From an uncultured Nodularia sp. (lineage in GTDB: Bacteria; Cyanobacteriota; Cyanobacteriia; Cyanobacteriales; Nostocaceae), in the NCBI GenBank assembly GCA_903911355.1, contig CAIWDD010000095.1, positions 1 to 48,382 on the forward strand: a stretch of DNA of 48,382 bases. Direction: 5' to 3'. The position numbers and the translations under genes are program-made. The notes beneath the pieces are model-generated. The model was not told where the DNA came from. It searched no databases and saw nothing but the letters and a program-made list of their open reading frames with translations. This document shows, piece by piece, positions 7,137 through 15,364 of this stretch. Numbering within the stretch: position 1 is the first letter of the stretch; each line of letters starts with the position of its first letter.

Positions 7137-8576
7137 GTGTATCAATGGATCTTGCCAAGCCTGAGTGAAATTGTAGCCGCCAGTCAGGCAACTGTGGCTG
7201 AATGCTCACCAACCAAAGCAGAGCGACAGTGGCGGCTGAGTGTGGCTGCAACAGAACAACTACTCATCAACAGTTTAGAAACTGCTTCACCTGATGGGAC
7301 TAAAGGCTTAGTATTAGCAGCACCAGCACCTTTATTTACTCAGCCAAAATTAAATCAGAGCTTGCAAACTGTCACATTTACAGCCCAGCCATTTAACCCC
7401 TTGGCATTGATGCCATTTCAGAGGCCCAGTGTGATCGCTACAGCAGATCAAGAAATGGCTCCCCACAAAACAGTACTACCTTTACTACCAGCAGATCCAC
7501 TGGTAAGAGAGAGATTTTGCTTAGTTTTTACAGAAAAATTGAGATTAGTGCTGGTTTTGGCAGAAGATCACAGAGGTAATAAAACATTTTCATTTTCCTT
7601 TGAGCCGGAAGTAGTAGAGCAAGCTTGGCGATCGCTGAGTGCCAGGGTAATGCTGACTAATCCAGAATTTAGCGCCGAACTGGATACATTAGTTCAAAAC
7701 TATGGTGCAATCACACCAGATTACCGCCTGATCATGGAGTTTAGCAGGTTGTTACTGGAGCAATTAACAGCAGTCCCAGCCAATAAAGAAGTATTAGAAG
7801 ACACAGCAGATGCTGAACAGCAAAGCGTAGCCCCCAAGCCATCCCCAGTACCCGATGTAGAATTACTCCAAGCTTTTGCTCACGAAGTGCGGACACCTTT
7901 AACGACAATTCGCACCCTGACTCGCTTACTACTCAAACGGCAAGATTTACCAGCTAAAGTCACTAATCGCTTAGAAATTATTGATCACGAGTGTACCGAG
8001 CAAATTGACCGCATGGAGTTACTGTTTAAAGCCGCAGAATTAGAAACTTCTCCTGCGGTGAAATCTGCAAGTAGTCAACTCACACCCATGTCCTTAGATC
8101 AGGTACTGCGGCAGAGTGTCCCCCGTTGGCAACAAGCGGCACATCGGCGAAATTTGACTTTAGATGTAGTTTTACCGCAGCAATTACCAACAGTGGTGAG
8201 TAATCCCAATATGCTCGATCAGGTACTAACCGGGTTGATGGAGAATTTCACCCGCAGTTTACCCCCAGGAAGTCATATTCAAGTGCAGGTGATTCCAGCA
8301 GGCGACCAACTGAAGTTACAATTATCACCCCAACTGCATTGCCAAGGTACAAGCGTCGCCACGGGGAATGTTACACCACCAATTCGCAAGGCCTTGGGGC
8401 AATTACTGATGTTTCAACCCGAAACCGGTACGATTACTTTAAATATTGCTGCCACAAAGCATCTATTTCAGGCTATTGGCGGTAAACTGATTGTCCGCCA
8501 ACGCCAACACTACGGAGAAGTTTTAACTATTTTCTTACCTCTGGAAGTCAGCAGTAAGAAAAAGCTAGGTGTTTGA
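7137..8576 (+). CDS. Sensor histidine kinase-like protein with degenerate ATPase domain
   Basis: A 479-aa protein. Residues 1-200 are a family-specific input region. A HisKA dimerisation helix follows, with the phospho-accepting His249 in FAHEVRTP. The C-terminal third aligns in order with a HATPase domain (PNMLDQVLTGLMENF at the N-box position), but the usual N-box Asn and the G-boxes are not evident. It may therefore not bind ATP normally and could act as a phosphotransfer or scaffold partner. No transmembrane segment is obvious, so it should be cytoplasmic. GTG 7137 follows an AAGGGG stretch. It ends 15 bp from the convergent murE stop. Confidence 0.65.
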   Translation: MYQWILPSLSEIVAASQATVAECSPTKAERQWRLSVAATEQLLINSLETASPDGTKGLVLAAPAPLFTQPKLNQSLQTVTFTAQPFNPLALMPFQRPSVIATADQEMAPHKTVLPLLPADPLVRERFCLVFTEKLRLVLVLAEDHRGNKTFSFSFEPEVVEQAWRSLSARVMLTNPEFSAELDTLVQNYGAITPDYRLIMEFSRLLLEQLTAVPANKEVLEDTADAEQQSVAPKPSPVPDVELLQAFAHEVRTPLTTIRTLTRLLLKRQDLPAKVTNRLEIIDHECTEQIDRMELLFKAAELETSPAVKSASSQLTPMSLDQVLRQSVPRWQQAAHRRNLTLDVVLPQQLPTVVSNPNMLDQVLTGLMENFTRSLPPGSHIQVQVIPAGDQLKLQLSPQLHCQGTSVATGNVTPPIRKALGQLLMFQPETGTITLNIAATKHLFQAIGGKLIVRQRQHYGEVLTIFLPLEVSSKKKLGV

Positions 8577-8591
8577 TTTTGAGATTTGAGA

Positions 8592-10079
8592 TCAACGGGT
8601 CTTGAGTCTTTCCTGTAAAGCTTCCCGTGCGTGTTCTCGGTCGTCAAAGTGGATTTTTTCAGTGCCGAGAATTTGGTAGTCTTCGTGACCTTTACCAGCT
8701 AATAAGACTCCATCGCCGGGTTGGGCTTGTAAAATGGCAGTGCGAATAGCCGTAGCGCGATCGCATATTACTATTGGTTGAGCCGTATCAGGAATTCCTG
8801 CTAAAACATCTTGTAAAATCCGTTCCGGGTCTTCAGTCCGGGGATTATCTGAAGTCACAACCGCTATATCTGCTAATTCTGCGGCAATTTTACCCATTTT
8901 AGGGCGCTTAGTGCGATCGCGATCGCCTCCACAGCCAAACACGCAAATCATCTTCCCGGGAATAAACGGCCGTGCAGCTTTGAGCAAATTTTCCAAACTA
9001 TCAGGGGTGTGGGCATAATCCACAATTACAGTGATTTCTTCCTCAGGACTAAGTACGCGTTCCATGCGTCCGGGAACCCCCGGAAACTGCGGTATAGCCG
9101 CAGCCACCAAGTGTAAATCTAGTCCTAAATGTAAAACCGCACCCACAGCTGCCAAAAGATTCTCTAAATTGTACTGTCCCACCAAAGGAGAACGAAAAGC
9201 CACATTACCCGTTGGGGTATGTAACATACCGCTCACACCATTAGGTTCGTACATTAAATTACTCATGTACAAATCGGCGCTGTGATCATTAACACTGTAA
9301 CTCCACACCCGTCCTGATATACTTAGAGACGCAATTAAACGCTGACCGTAGGCATCATCAGCATTAACTATTGCCCGTCCCTTGAGATATTCGGGAGTAA
9401 ATAATAAAGCCTTGGCAGCAAAATAATCCTCCATATCCCTGTGATAGTCCAAATGGTCTTGAGTCAGATTAGTAAACACCCCCACCTCAAACTCACACCC
9501 TAAAACTCGACCTTGGGCTAAAGCATGGGAACTAACTTCCATGCTACCAAACTCACAACCCGCATTCACAGCCGCTGCTAGCTGTTCTTGTAATTCCACT
9601 GCAAAGGGTGTGGTGTGGACAGCAGTTTGTTCAAAACCAGGCCAACGAGTGTAAAGAGTTCCCATCAAAGCCACAGATAGATGAGCTTGACTGAGGAAAA
9701 ATTCCACTAAATGACTAGTAGTAGTTTTACCATTAGTGCCAGTCACACCCACCAGCTTTAGTTTTTTGCCTGGATGACCGTAAAAAGCCCCCGCTAATTG
9801 GGCGCAGGCTTTAGTCATATCCGCAGCACTGACAACAATAGCCCCATCTGTGGGAGGATTGTTTTGTAATGCTTGGGGTGAAACAATGGCCGCCACAGCA
9901 CCGGAGGCGATGGCGCTAGGCCAAAAATCCCCACCATCTACCCGGGTTCCGGGCATTCCAATGAATAAATCACCCATACCACAAGCATGAGAATTAGTCT
10001 TTAAACCCTTAACTTCCACATCAGGGACAAAAGAGTAATTAACACCATCCACAACCGCCAGCAATTCACGCAATTTCAT
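8592..10079 (-). CDS. murE: UDP-N-acetylmuramoyl-tripeptide synthetase MurE
   Basis: Cytoplasmic peptidoglycan ligase that adds the third amino acid to UDP-MurNAc-L-Ala-D-Glu using ATP. The GVTGTNGKTTT P-loop, the central Mur ligase domain and the C-terminal domain are all present. The DNPR motif (TSDNPRTEDP) indicates meso-diaminopimelate as substrate. The 495-aa length is normal. ATG 10079 is preferred because a GAGGTGC ribosome-binding site lies just upstream; the longer frame to 10097 adds six residues. The glutaredoxin-like gene lies 54 bp upstream on the same strand and may be co-transcribed. Confidence 0.95.
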   Translation of the reverse strand: MKLRELLAVVDGVNYSFVPDVEVKGLKTNSHACGMGDLFIGMPGTRVDGGDFWPSAIASGAVAAIVSPQALQNNPPTDGAIVVSAADMTKACAQLAGAFYGHPGKKLKLVGVTGTNGKTTTSHLVEFFLSQAHLSVALMGTLYTRWPGFEQTAVHTTPFAVELQEQLAAAVNAGCEFGSMEVSSHALAQGRVLGCEFEVGVFTNLTQDHLDYHRDMEDYFAAKALLFTPEYLKGRAIVNADDAYGQRLIASLSISGRVWSYSVNDHSADLYMSNLMYEPNGVSGMLHTPTGNVAFRSPLVGQYNLENLLAAVGAVLHLGLDLHLVAAAIPQFPGVPGRMERVLSPEEEITVIVDYAHTPDSLENLLKAARPFIPGKMICVFGCGGDRDRTKRPKMGKIAAELADIAVVTSDNPRTEDPERILQDVLAGIPDTAQPIVICDRATAIRTAILQAQPGDGVLLAGKGHEDYQILGTEKIHFDDREHAREALQERLKTR

Positions 10080-10132
10080 TTTAGTGCACCTCGTCACACA
10101 AATCTCTTGCGCTTATTCTGCATTATTTTTTT

Positions 10133-10420
10133 CTAAATAGATAAATACTTATCCAACATTTGGGCTAACTGCTGCACACTAGCACGGGGAGAAGGACGTG
10201 GTAAACGCTCCTCAATTACCCCTCCCTCGGTGTCTTCTGCCCCTGTGTGGTTACATAAACAAAGAACCGGTATTTCATACTGATAAGCCAAGAACCAATC
10301 ATCACGAGTGGTGATATCCCGAACTTCTAACTCACAATTGAGGTTTTCGAGTTGTTCTAACTTTTCTTGTAAACCCTCACACAAATGACATCCCGGCTTG
10401 CTGTATAAAATCAATCGCAT
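10133..10420 (-). CDS. Glutaredoxin family protein
   Basis: A 95-aa thioredoxin-fold protein that opens LILYSKPGCHLCEGL. It has a CxxC redox motif in the canonical position after the first beta strand and the cis-proline in YEIPVL. This is the DUF836-like small glutaredoxin group, so a thiol-disulphide role in the cytoplasm is likely. An insertion with CLCNHTGAEDTEGG after the cis-proline is unusual and adds two cysteines. It precedes murE on the same strand. Confidence 0.8.
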   Translation of the reverse strand: MRLILYSKPGCHLCEGLQEKLEQLENLNCELEVRDITTRDDWFLAYQYEIPVLCLCNHTGAEDTEGGVIEERLPRPSPRASVQQLAQMLDKYLSI

Positions 10421-10727
10421 TTTCTCAAAATATTGATAGGGTAGTTAAACTCTATCTTAATGGAGGCAACTCACCGCTTGGTAAAACATCCTCAAATACA
10501 CTAGATAACTATGGGTAATACTTTGGGTCTCTAGGGATTCAGATTACTCCGGCTAGCAGATACACCCTCAAACCTGACGCTCTTTGTTTGATTTGCCATA
10601 ATATAAGGCAATTGGTCATCTAATTTCATCTATCTTTCGGCTAATCTTCAGCATTGGGGGTAATTGGGAATAGGGAATTGGGAATGGGGATTTATGTAAC
10701 AACTAATGTGAATGGGTAGAAAAAAGT

Positions 10728-10759
10728 AAAACCCCAAGACTGGGAATACCTGGGGTTTT
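10728..10759. terminator. Bidirectional-looking hairpin
   Basis: AAAACCCCA and TGGGGTTTT form a perfect 9-bp stem around a 14-base loop. The terminal A and T runs give a U tail on either strand. It lies well outside the flanking genes, so the transcript it would end is not identified. Confidence 0.55.
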
Positions 10760-11151
10760 CAACCTGACCACACTTATAGTTTTAATATAAAATTCCCTGC
10801 AATTCTCAAGGTTAACTGACATAAATATCTAAATTTTGTCGTGGAATTATTGCTCGGTAACAGGATGTTTATAGTAGTAAATAGCAATTCATACTTGTGA
10901 TATAATCACAAGTATCTCCAGATAATTTCCTGAAATTTAAAAACACAATTAGCAGATACTAGAGTTGTCACATAAATTCTAAATTTGGCTCTATTGTCAT
11001 CTGTAGAATGGATAAATAAAAAGATATAATTTCGCTATTTATGTCTACAATTTCAGTTTGAAGTACTTGATTTATTTGGGAAAATCTAGAAGAATAAAAG
11101 CATCATGATCCAACATGATTGTAGCCAATAAAAGTGACAGAAAGCCTACTT

Positions 11152-11177
11152 AATGCCCGCGCCTGTGGGCATTTTTC
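11152..11177 (+). terminator. Rho-independent terminator
   Basis: AATGCCC and GGGCATT form a 7-bp stem with an 8-base loop, followed directly by a run of T. No forward gene ends nearby, so it probably terminates an unannotated small RNA transcribed from upstream, or a lost gene. Confidence 0.65.
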
Positions 11178-11452
11178 ATTAGTAACAGTGGGGTTTCTAA
11201 TTTCCGTCCCCTTGGGGGAATGTGGTGATTATTACATAAATAATACTTTTATGATATTAATTTATACAATATCTAAAAAATTGGAATAGTCCTCTTCCAT
11301 GGCTGTGTGATAATGAACTCATTTCAACAGAGGATATTTTGTTTATGCGTTTATTTGTGGCGAAAAAACTGGTAATTTACCGTGTTGAGATTCCGAAAAC
11401 ATCGATGATGCTGATGTAGTTTTACCCAGACTGCAAAAAAGGAAAAACGCTG

Positions 11453-12355
11453 ATGACTCAGGACGTGGGTCGATTACAGTTAAGTGAACCAGTGATTAAC
11501 CAGGGTAAGAAATACCAATTTTTGTTAATTTCTTCAACCAAAAGCGATCGCCTGATTCAACCGGGAGATTTAATAGATGTAGAGTTACCATCTGGTATTG
11601 ATACTACTGCTGGTGTGGTAATTTCTGGACGCGCCCCCATTTGGTTGTATGCTTACCTAACTGATAAACTACAGTTTACGGCTTGGGTAGCTTGTTATGA
11701 ACCGCCTTTAGGTGCAGTGGTGGTAGCAACTAACTCTGATGTGGTTGACATTGGGGAAATAATTGACATACATCCCCCTGATGGCCACCAGAAGCAATTA
11801 TGTCCAGCGTTAATGATTGTCGGACCACCAAATAGCGGTAAAAGTGTATTCTCTCATGCTTTGTTTACAGCTTTGTCTTGTGAAACTCCTGATATATATC
11901 TGCAACGCGCCCATTGGGATGGTGAGGGTAATTACCTGTTAGACTTGCAACCAGAAACTGTTAACAGATGCGATCGCGGTTCTTTCACAGATGAGTTTTT
12001 CCCCTACCATTCTCAGGTTATCCTCCAGTTACGACGGGAGAAATCTTTGGTAATTGTGGATGTGGGGGGGGTGGAACAACCGCAAAAGTTACCGATTTTA
12101 GAGGCTTGTAGCCATTATCTGATTATCAGTTGCCATAGTCAAGCTATTGATGCTTGGCATGAATTTTGTGGCGAGCGTGGTAATTTAAAACCCATCGGTG
12201 TGATTAATAGTGTGCTGACTCCCATGGAAATCATTCATCAGCAGAAACCCTATTTAGAAATGACTGCTGGTCCGTGGGTACCGGGAGAACCTGCTGCTGT
12301 TCCCCAAGCTTTTTTAAAGCGAATGAGAAGATTAATACTTTTAAATAACTTTTAA
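11453..12355 (+). CDS. csx3: Csx3-AAA fusion, Csx3 domain with degenerate active site
   Basis: Residues 1-110 are a Csx3 domain (GVVISGRAPIWL, LGAVVVATN). Residues 115-300 are a P-loop domain with Walker A GPPNSGKS (124-131) and a Walker B-like VIVDVGG. Csx3 proteins (Crn3) are ring nucleases that degrade cyclic tetra-adenylate made by Cas10. Compared with archaeal Csx3 as I recall it, and with the two Csx3 copies at 25-26 kb, the conserved AHK/SHK histidine is Asp (TDK), DP is EP (YEPPL) and the SH/TH motif is TN. Catalysis may be lost and only ligand binding kept. An AGGA ribosome-binding site precedes ATG 11453. It lies 40 bp ahead of cas10, likely in one operon. Confidence 0.8.
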   Translation: MTQDVGRLQLSEPVINQGKKYQFLLISSTKSDRLIQPGDLIDVELPSGIDTTAGVVISGRAPIWLYAYLTDKLQFTAWVACYEPPLGAVVVATNSDVVDIGEIIDIHPPDGHQKQLCPALMIVGPPNSGKSVFSHALFTALSCETPDIYLQRAHWDGEGNYLLDLQPETVNRCDRGSFTDEFFPYHSQVILQLRREKSLVIVDVGGVEQPQKLPILEACSHYLIISCHSQAIDAWHEFCGERGNLKPIGVINSVLTPMEIIHQQKPYLEMTAGPWVPGEPAAVPQAFLKRMRRLILLNNF

Positions 12356-12395
12356 ATAAATAAATTCACCTTAATCTAACCTAGGGGAGTGTCAA

Positions 12396-14645
12396 ATGCA
12401 AGATACCAGTTCTATGACAATAGCGATCGCTTGGTGTTTAGCTTGGGGAAATGAGAAAACACCTCAGTTTGACTTACCAGTTTTACAGCAAATGCAACAG
12501 GCTTTAAGTGCTGGTGAACAAGTACCAATCCCATTACAAAATTTAGTTCAACAAGTCCAACAATTACAAGATTTACCATTTCCCCAAACTGTCGCCGAAC
12601 TCCAGCAGTTAACAGAGAAATATCCCCAACTGTGGAACTCGCAAATAGGTTTAGTTTATGGTGGGGCGACTAAAATTAAACAGTATGTATTTGCAGCTTC
12701 CAAACTCCCCGATATCCGTGGCGCTTCGGCCTTATTAGACAGAATAAATTTAATTGATTTACCGGCATTTTTTGGTAAGGGTAGAAAATCAATTACCATT
12801 TCTCAATGGTTAGCTGATAATTTTCCCGATTTAGCAGCAGCATTAATCCCAGAGTTAATTATCTATTCTACTGGGGGAAACATCTTAGCATTTTGTCCGG
12901 CGGCACTTGTGGATGATTTAGCAAATGCCATTGAAAAACGTTATACTGAAGAAACTTTAACAGCTAACTCCTGTGCTGTTGGGGGAAAATTTAAACCTTT
13001 AGAAATTCGCTTTGGGTTATTACCAAACCAAATAGAGAAAACATTTTGGCTAGAAAAATATCATCAAAACCTCAATCATGAATTGATAACAGCCTATTTT
13101 ACTCAAACTGATATCAGTTCACAGCAAGCTTTTGAAGAACGCAAGAGTTTTAATGAATTGTCTGGGAAACTAGCATCTTTATTCAATCAACGGCGTAATG
13201 GTAATAGTTTACGGGGCAAAAATAGACCTTTGCGCTGTTATCCCCCAATGTTTGAAACTCATCCTTATATAGTAAGAGATGAAAGCGATCGCTGTTCCGC
13301 AGTCATGAGAGCGGAAGAACTTCCTAAGCAACCTTTGTTTTCTGAAAGTTTAGCTCGGAAGCGGATTGTGGGACAAATAGCTAAACGAGATGATAGTTCT
13401 CAAAATTGGTATAAAGAATCTGGTTTCAATTGGAACACTGGAGAAATTTATATCCCCAGTTGGGTGCAAAAGTTTGAAGAGTTTTTGAGTAAAAATCATA
13501 GATTAGCCCATCAATATTATCACGACATTAAAAACCCAGATGAAGCACGTTCTCTGATAGAAATTGGTAATGCTAGTAAGCCTAATGGTTTTGTAGCATA
13601 CATTTATGCTGATGGTAATAACATGGGTGGTTACATCCAGAAAATTCAAAGTCCAAAGCAATATCAGCAATTCAGTCAAGATATTTTTGAAGCAACTGAA
13701 GAATCAGTCTATTACGCACTCGCTAAACATCTACACCCCCATCAAATTCATGACATCAAAGACGAAGAAAAGCTACATCGAAATGGTATCTGCATTCATC
13801 CGTTTGAAATTTTAACGATTGGTGGGGATGATGTAATGCTGATTGTTCCCGCAGATAAAGCATTAGCGATCGCTCAAACCATTGGCGAAGAATTTGAAAA
13901 AATCCTGTTAAATAAAGGAAAGAGATACAAAGCAGATAAAAAGTATAAACCAGAATTAGTACACCGCTATCAAATTACAGATAAAATTACCGGAACTGAT
14001 CAATGTAAATTAAGTATGTCCAGTGGGGTATTAATTACCGCCGATGATACACCCATATATTATGCTGAGAAACTGACAGGACAGTTATTAAAATCGGCGA
14101 AAACACGCGCCAAGAAATTGAAGAAAGTCGATTACTATGGCGGAACCGTAGATTTTCTGGTGATGAAATCTGTAACTATGATTTCATCTGATATTAATGA
14201 ATTTCGCTCAGATGGCTTAACCAAGTATACCAACAAAAAACAAAAACTCAAGCTATATGCAGCACCCTATACTTTACATGAACTGGGGGGACTTTTAGCA
14301 ACTGCTGAAGCTTTGAAAACCTCAGAATTTCCGCGATCGCAACTCTACCAGATTCGGAGTTTACTAGAACAAGGAAAACAGACAGCCATACTCAATTATC
14401 GTTATTTCCGAGTGCGATTGAGTGATAAAAAAGCTCAAGATTTATTAAAAAAACAATTTGAAGAAGCATGGTGTCCAGCTAAATCTAATAATGGCTATCT
14501 TGCGCCGTGGATGTCTTTCAAAGACGAAAAAGATCAAGTCGCCTATGAAACTATCTGGAGAGAATTAGTAGATTTGTATCCGTTTATCGCCAAACAACAG
14601 GATGATACCGCGCTGACAACACCACAAGGAATATCGCAATCATGA
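12396..14645 (+). CDS. cas10: Cas10, type III CRISPR large subunit (no HD domain)
   Basis: Two Palm/cyclase units are visible. The first includes RGASALLDRIN with a degenerate TGGN. The second has YADGNNMG (Asp406) and an intact GGDD at residues 476-479, the active site that makes cyclic oligoadenylates when the complex binds target RNA. The N-terminal 80 residues before Palm1 are short and lack an HD-nuclease signature, so target-activated single-strand DNA cleavage by Cas10 is unlikely. The complex would rely on messenger signalling. At 749 aa it is near the low end for Cas10, as expected without HD. GGGGAG lies 6 bases before ATG 12396. The stop overlaps the next start by 4 bp (ATGA). Confidence 0.92.
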   Translation: MQDTSSMTIAIAWCLAWGNEKTPQFDLPVLQQMQQALSAGEQVPIPLQNLVQQVQQLQDLPFPQTVAELQQLTEKYPQLWNSQIGLVYGGATKIKQYVFAASKLPDIRGASALLDRINLIDLPAFFGKGRKSITISQWLADNFPDLAAALIPELIIYSTGGNILAFCPAALVDDLANAIEKRYTEETLTANSCAVGGKFKPLEIRFGLLPNQIEKTFWLEKYHQNLNHELITAYFTQTDISSQQAFEERKSFNELSGKLASLFNQRRNGNSLRGKNRPLRCYPPMFETHPYIVRDESDRCSAVMRAEELPKQPLFSESLARKRIVGQIAKRDDSSQNWYKESGFNWNTGEIYIPSWVQKFEEFLSKNHRLAHQYYHDIKNPDEARSLIEIGNASKPNGFVAYIYADGNNMGGYIQKIQSPKQYQQFSQDIFEATEESVYYALAKHLHPHQIHDIKDEEKLHRNGICIHPFEILTIGGDDVMLIVPADKALAIAQTIGEEFEKILLNKGKRYKADKKYKPELVHRYQITDKITGTDQCKLSMSSGVLITADDTPIYYAEKLTGQLLKSAKTRAKKLKKVDYYGGTVDFLVMKSVTMISSDINEFRSDGLTKYTNKKQKLKLYAAPYTLHELGGLLATAEALKTSEFPRSQLYQIRSLLEQGKQTAILNYRYFRVRLSDKKAQDLLKKQFEEAWCPAKSNNGYLAPWMSFKDEKDQVAYETIWRELVDLYPFIAKQQDDTALTTPQGISQS

Positions 14646-15364
14646 TAAATTTACGGGACTTACCCCCAAATACAGTGACAACCATTTCCCTAACAGCCAT
14701 CATTGATACTGCTTTGTGTATTGGTGCTGGCGGTTCCGATGGTTCCCTCGCAGATAAACCCATAGTCCGCAACGCCCAAGGACAATTGATTATACCCGGT
14801 TCGCAACTCAAAGGAAGACTACGCCATGAGTGCGAAAAACTCGCAAGGGGGTTAGGATGGCAAATTTTTGTATCCCCAAAAGCTGATATTCTTTGTCCGA
14901 GTGAAGTACAGGTAAATAACGAGTTTCGCTGTGAGTATCAAGTCACAGGTTATAAAGGTTATCACTGTTTCACTGCTCAAATCTTTGGTAATCCCATACT
15001 CCCATCTCGGATAGTGGTAGATGATTTGATTTGTCAGCTATCACGGGAAGATTTACCCGAAGTTATTCGCCCTGGTGTGACAATCAATCGCCTTCGTCGC
15101 ACCGCGGAAGAGAAAAAACTTTATTTTCTGGAAACTTCCCCACCCCATAATCAATTGGAATTTACGGGAGAAATTCACTTATTACCAGACTGTCCACCAT
15201 ACGCGCAGGCTTTGATTTTAGCAGGTTTGCGTCATATTCACGCTTTAGGTGGTAGTAAGTCGGCAGGCTTGGGTTGGTTGAGTTGGAAAGAATTACCAAA
15301 ATTAGCACCAGATGATCAAGCATGGGAGATGTTGTTACCCAAGGTGAAATATGCAGCGAATTAA
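14642..15364 (+). CDS. Cas7-family RAMP protein (Csm3-like)
   Basis: A 240-aa single RAMP. Its opening beta strand and the IIPGSQLKGRLRHECE motif match the Csm3/Cmr4-type Cas7 backbone subunit. The C-terminal glycine-rich loop reads LGGSKSAGLGW. The Asp in SLADKPIVRN occupies the position of the Csm3 target-RNA-cleaving Asp. Cys residues in a middle insertion (ADILCPSE, FRCEYQ, YHCFTAQ) could hold zinc. It would coat the guide RNA and cut bound target RNA. It is translationally coupled to cas10 through a 4-bp overlap and overlaps csx10 by 14 bp. Confidence 0.85.
   Translation: MINLRDLPPNTVTTISLTAIIDTALCIGAGGSDGSLADKPIVRNAQGQLIIPGSQLKGRLRHECEKLARGLGWQIFVSPKADILCPSEVQVNNEFRCEYQVTGYKGYHCFTAQIFGNPILPSRIVVDDLICQLSREDLPEVIRPGVTINRLRRTAEEKKLYFLETSPPHNQLEFTGEIHLLPDCPPYAQALILAGLRHIHALGGSKSAGLGWLSWKELPKLAPDDQAWEMLLPKVKYAAN

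Larger units (their letters stand above)
10421..11452. other. Non-coding region of about 1 kb before the CRISPR island
   Basis: No credible gene. From left to right it holds the promoter side of the glutaredoxin-murE pair, a short run of GGGAATTG-type heptamer repeats (about 10655-10690), a strong hairpin at 10728-10759, AT-rich DNA, a hairpin with T tail at 11152-11177 that could end a small RNA, a solitary CRISPR-repeat-like segment near 11193-11235, and a frameshifted small frame at 11344-11507. The A+T richness and remnants fit the eroded border of a defence island. Confidence 0.5.
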
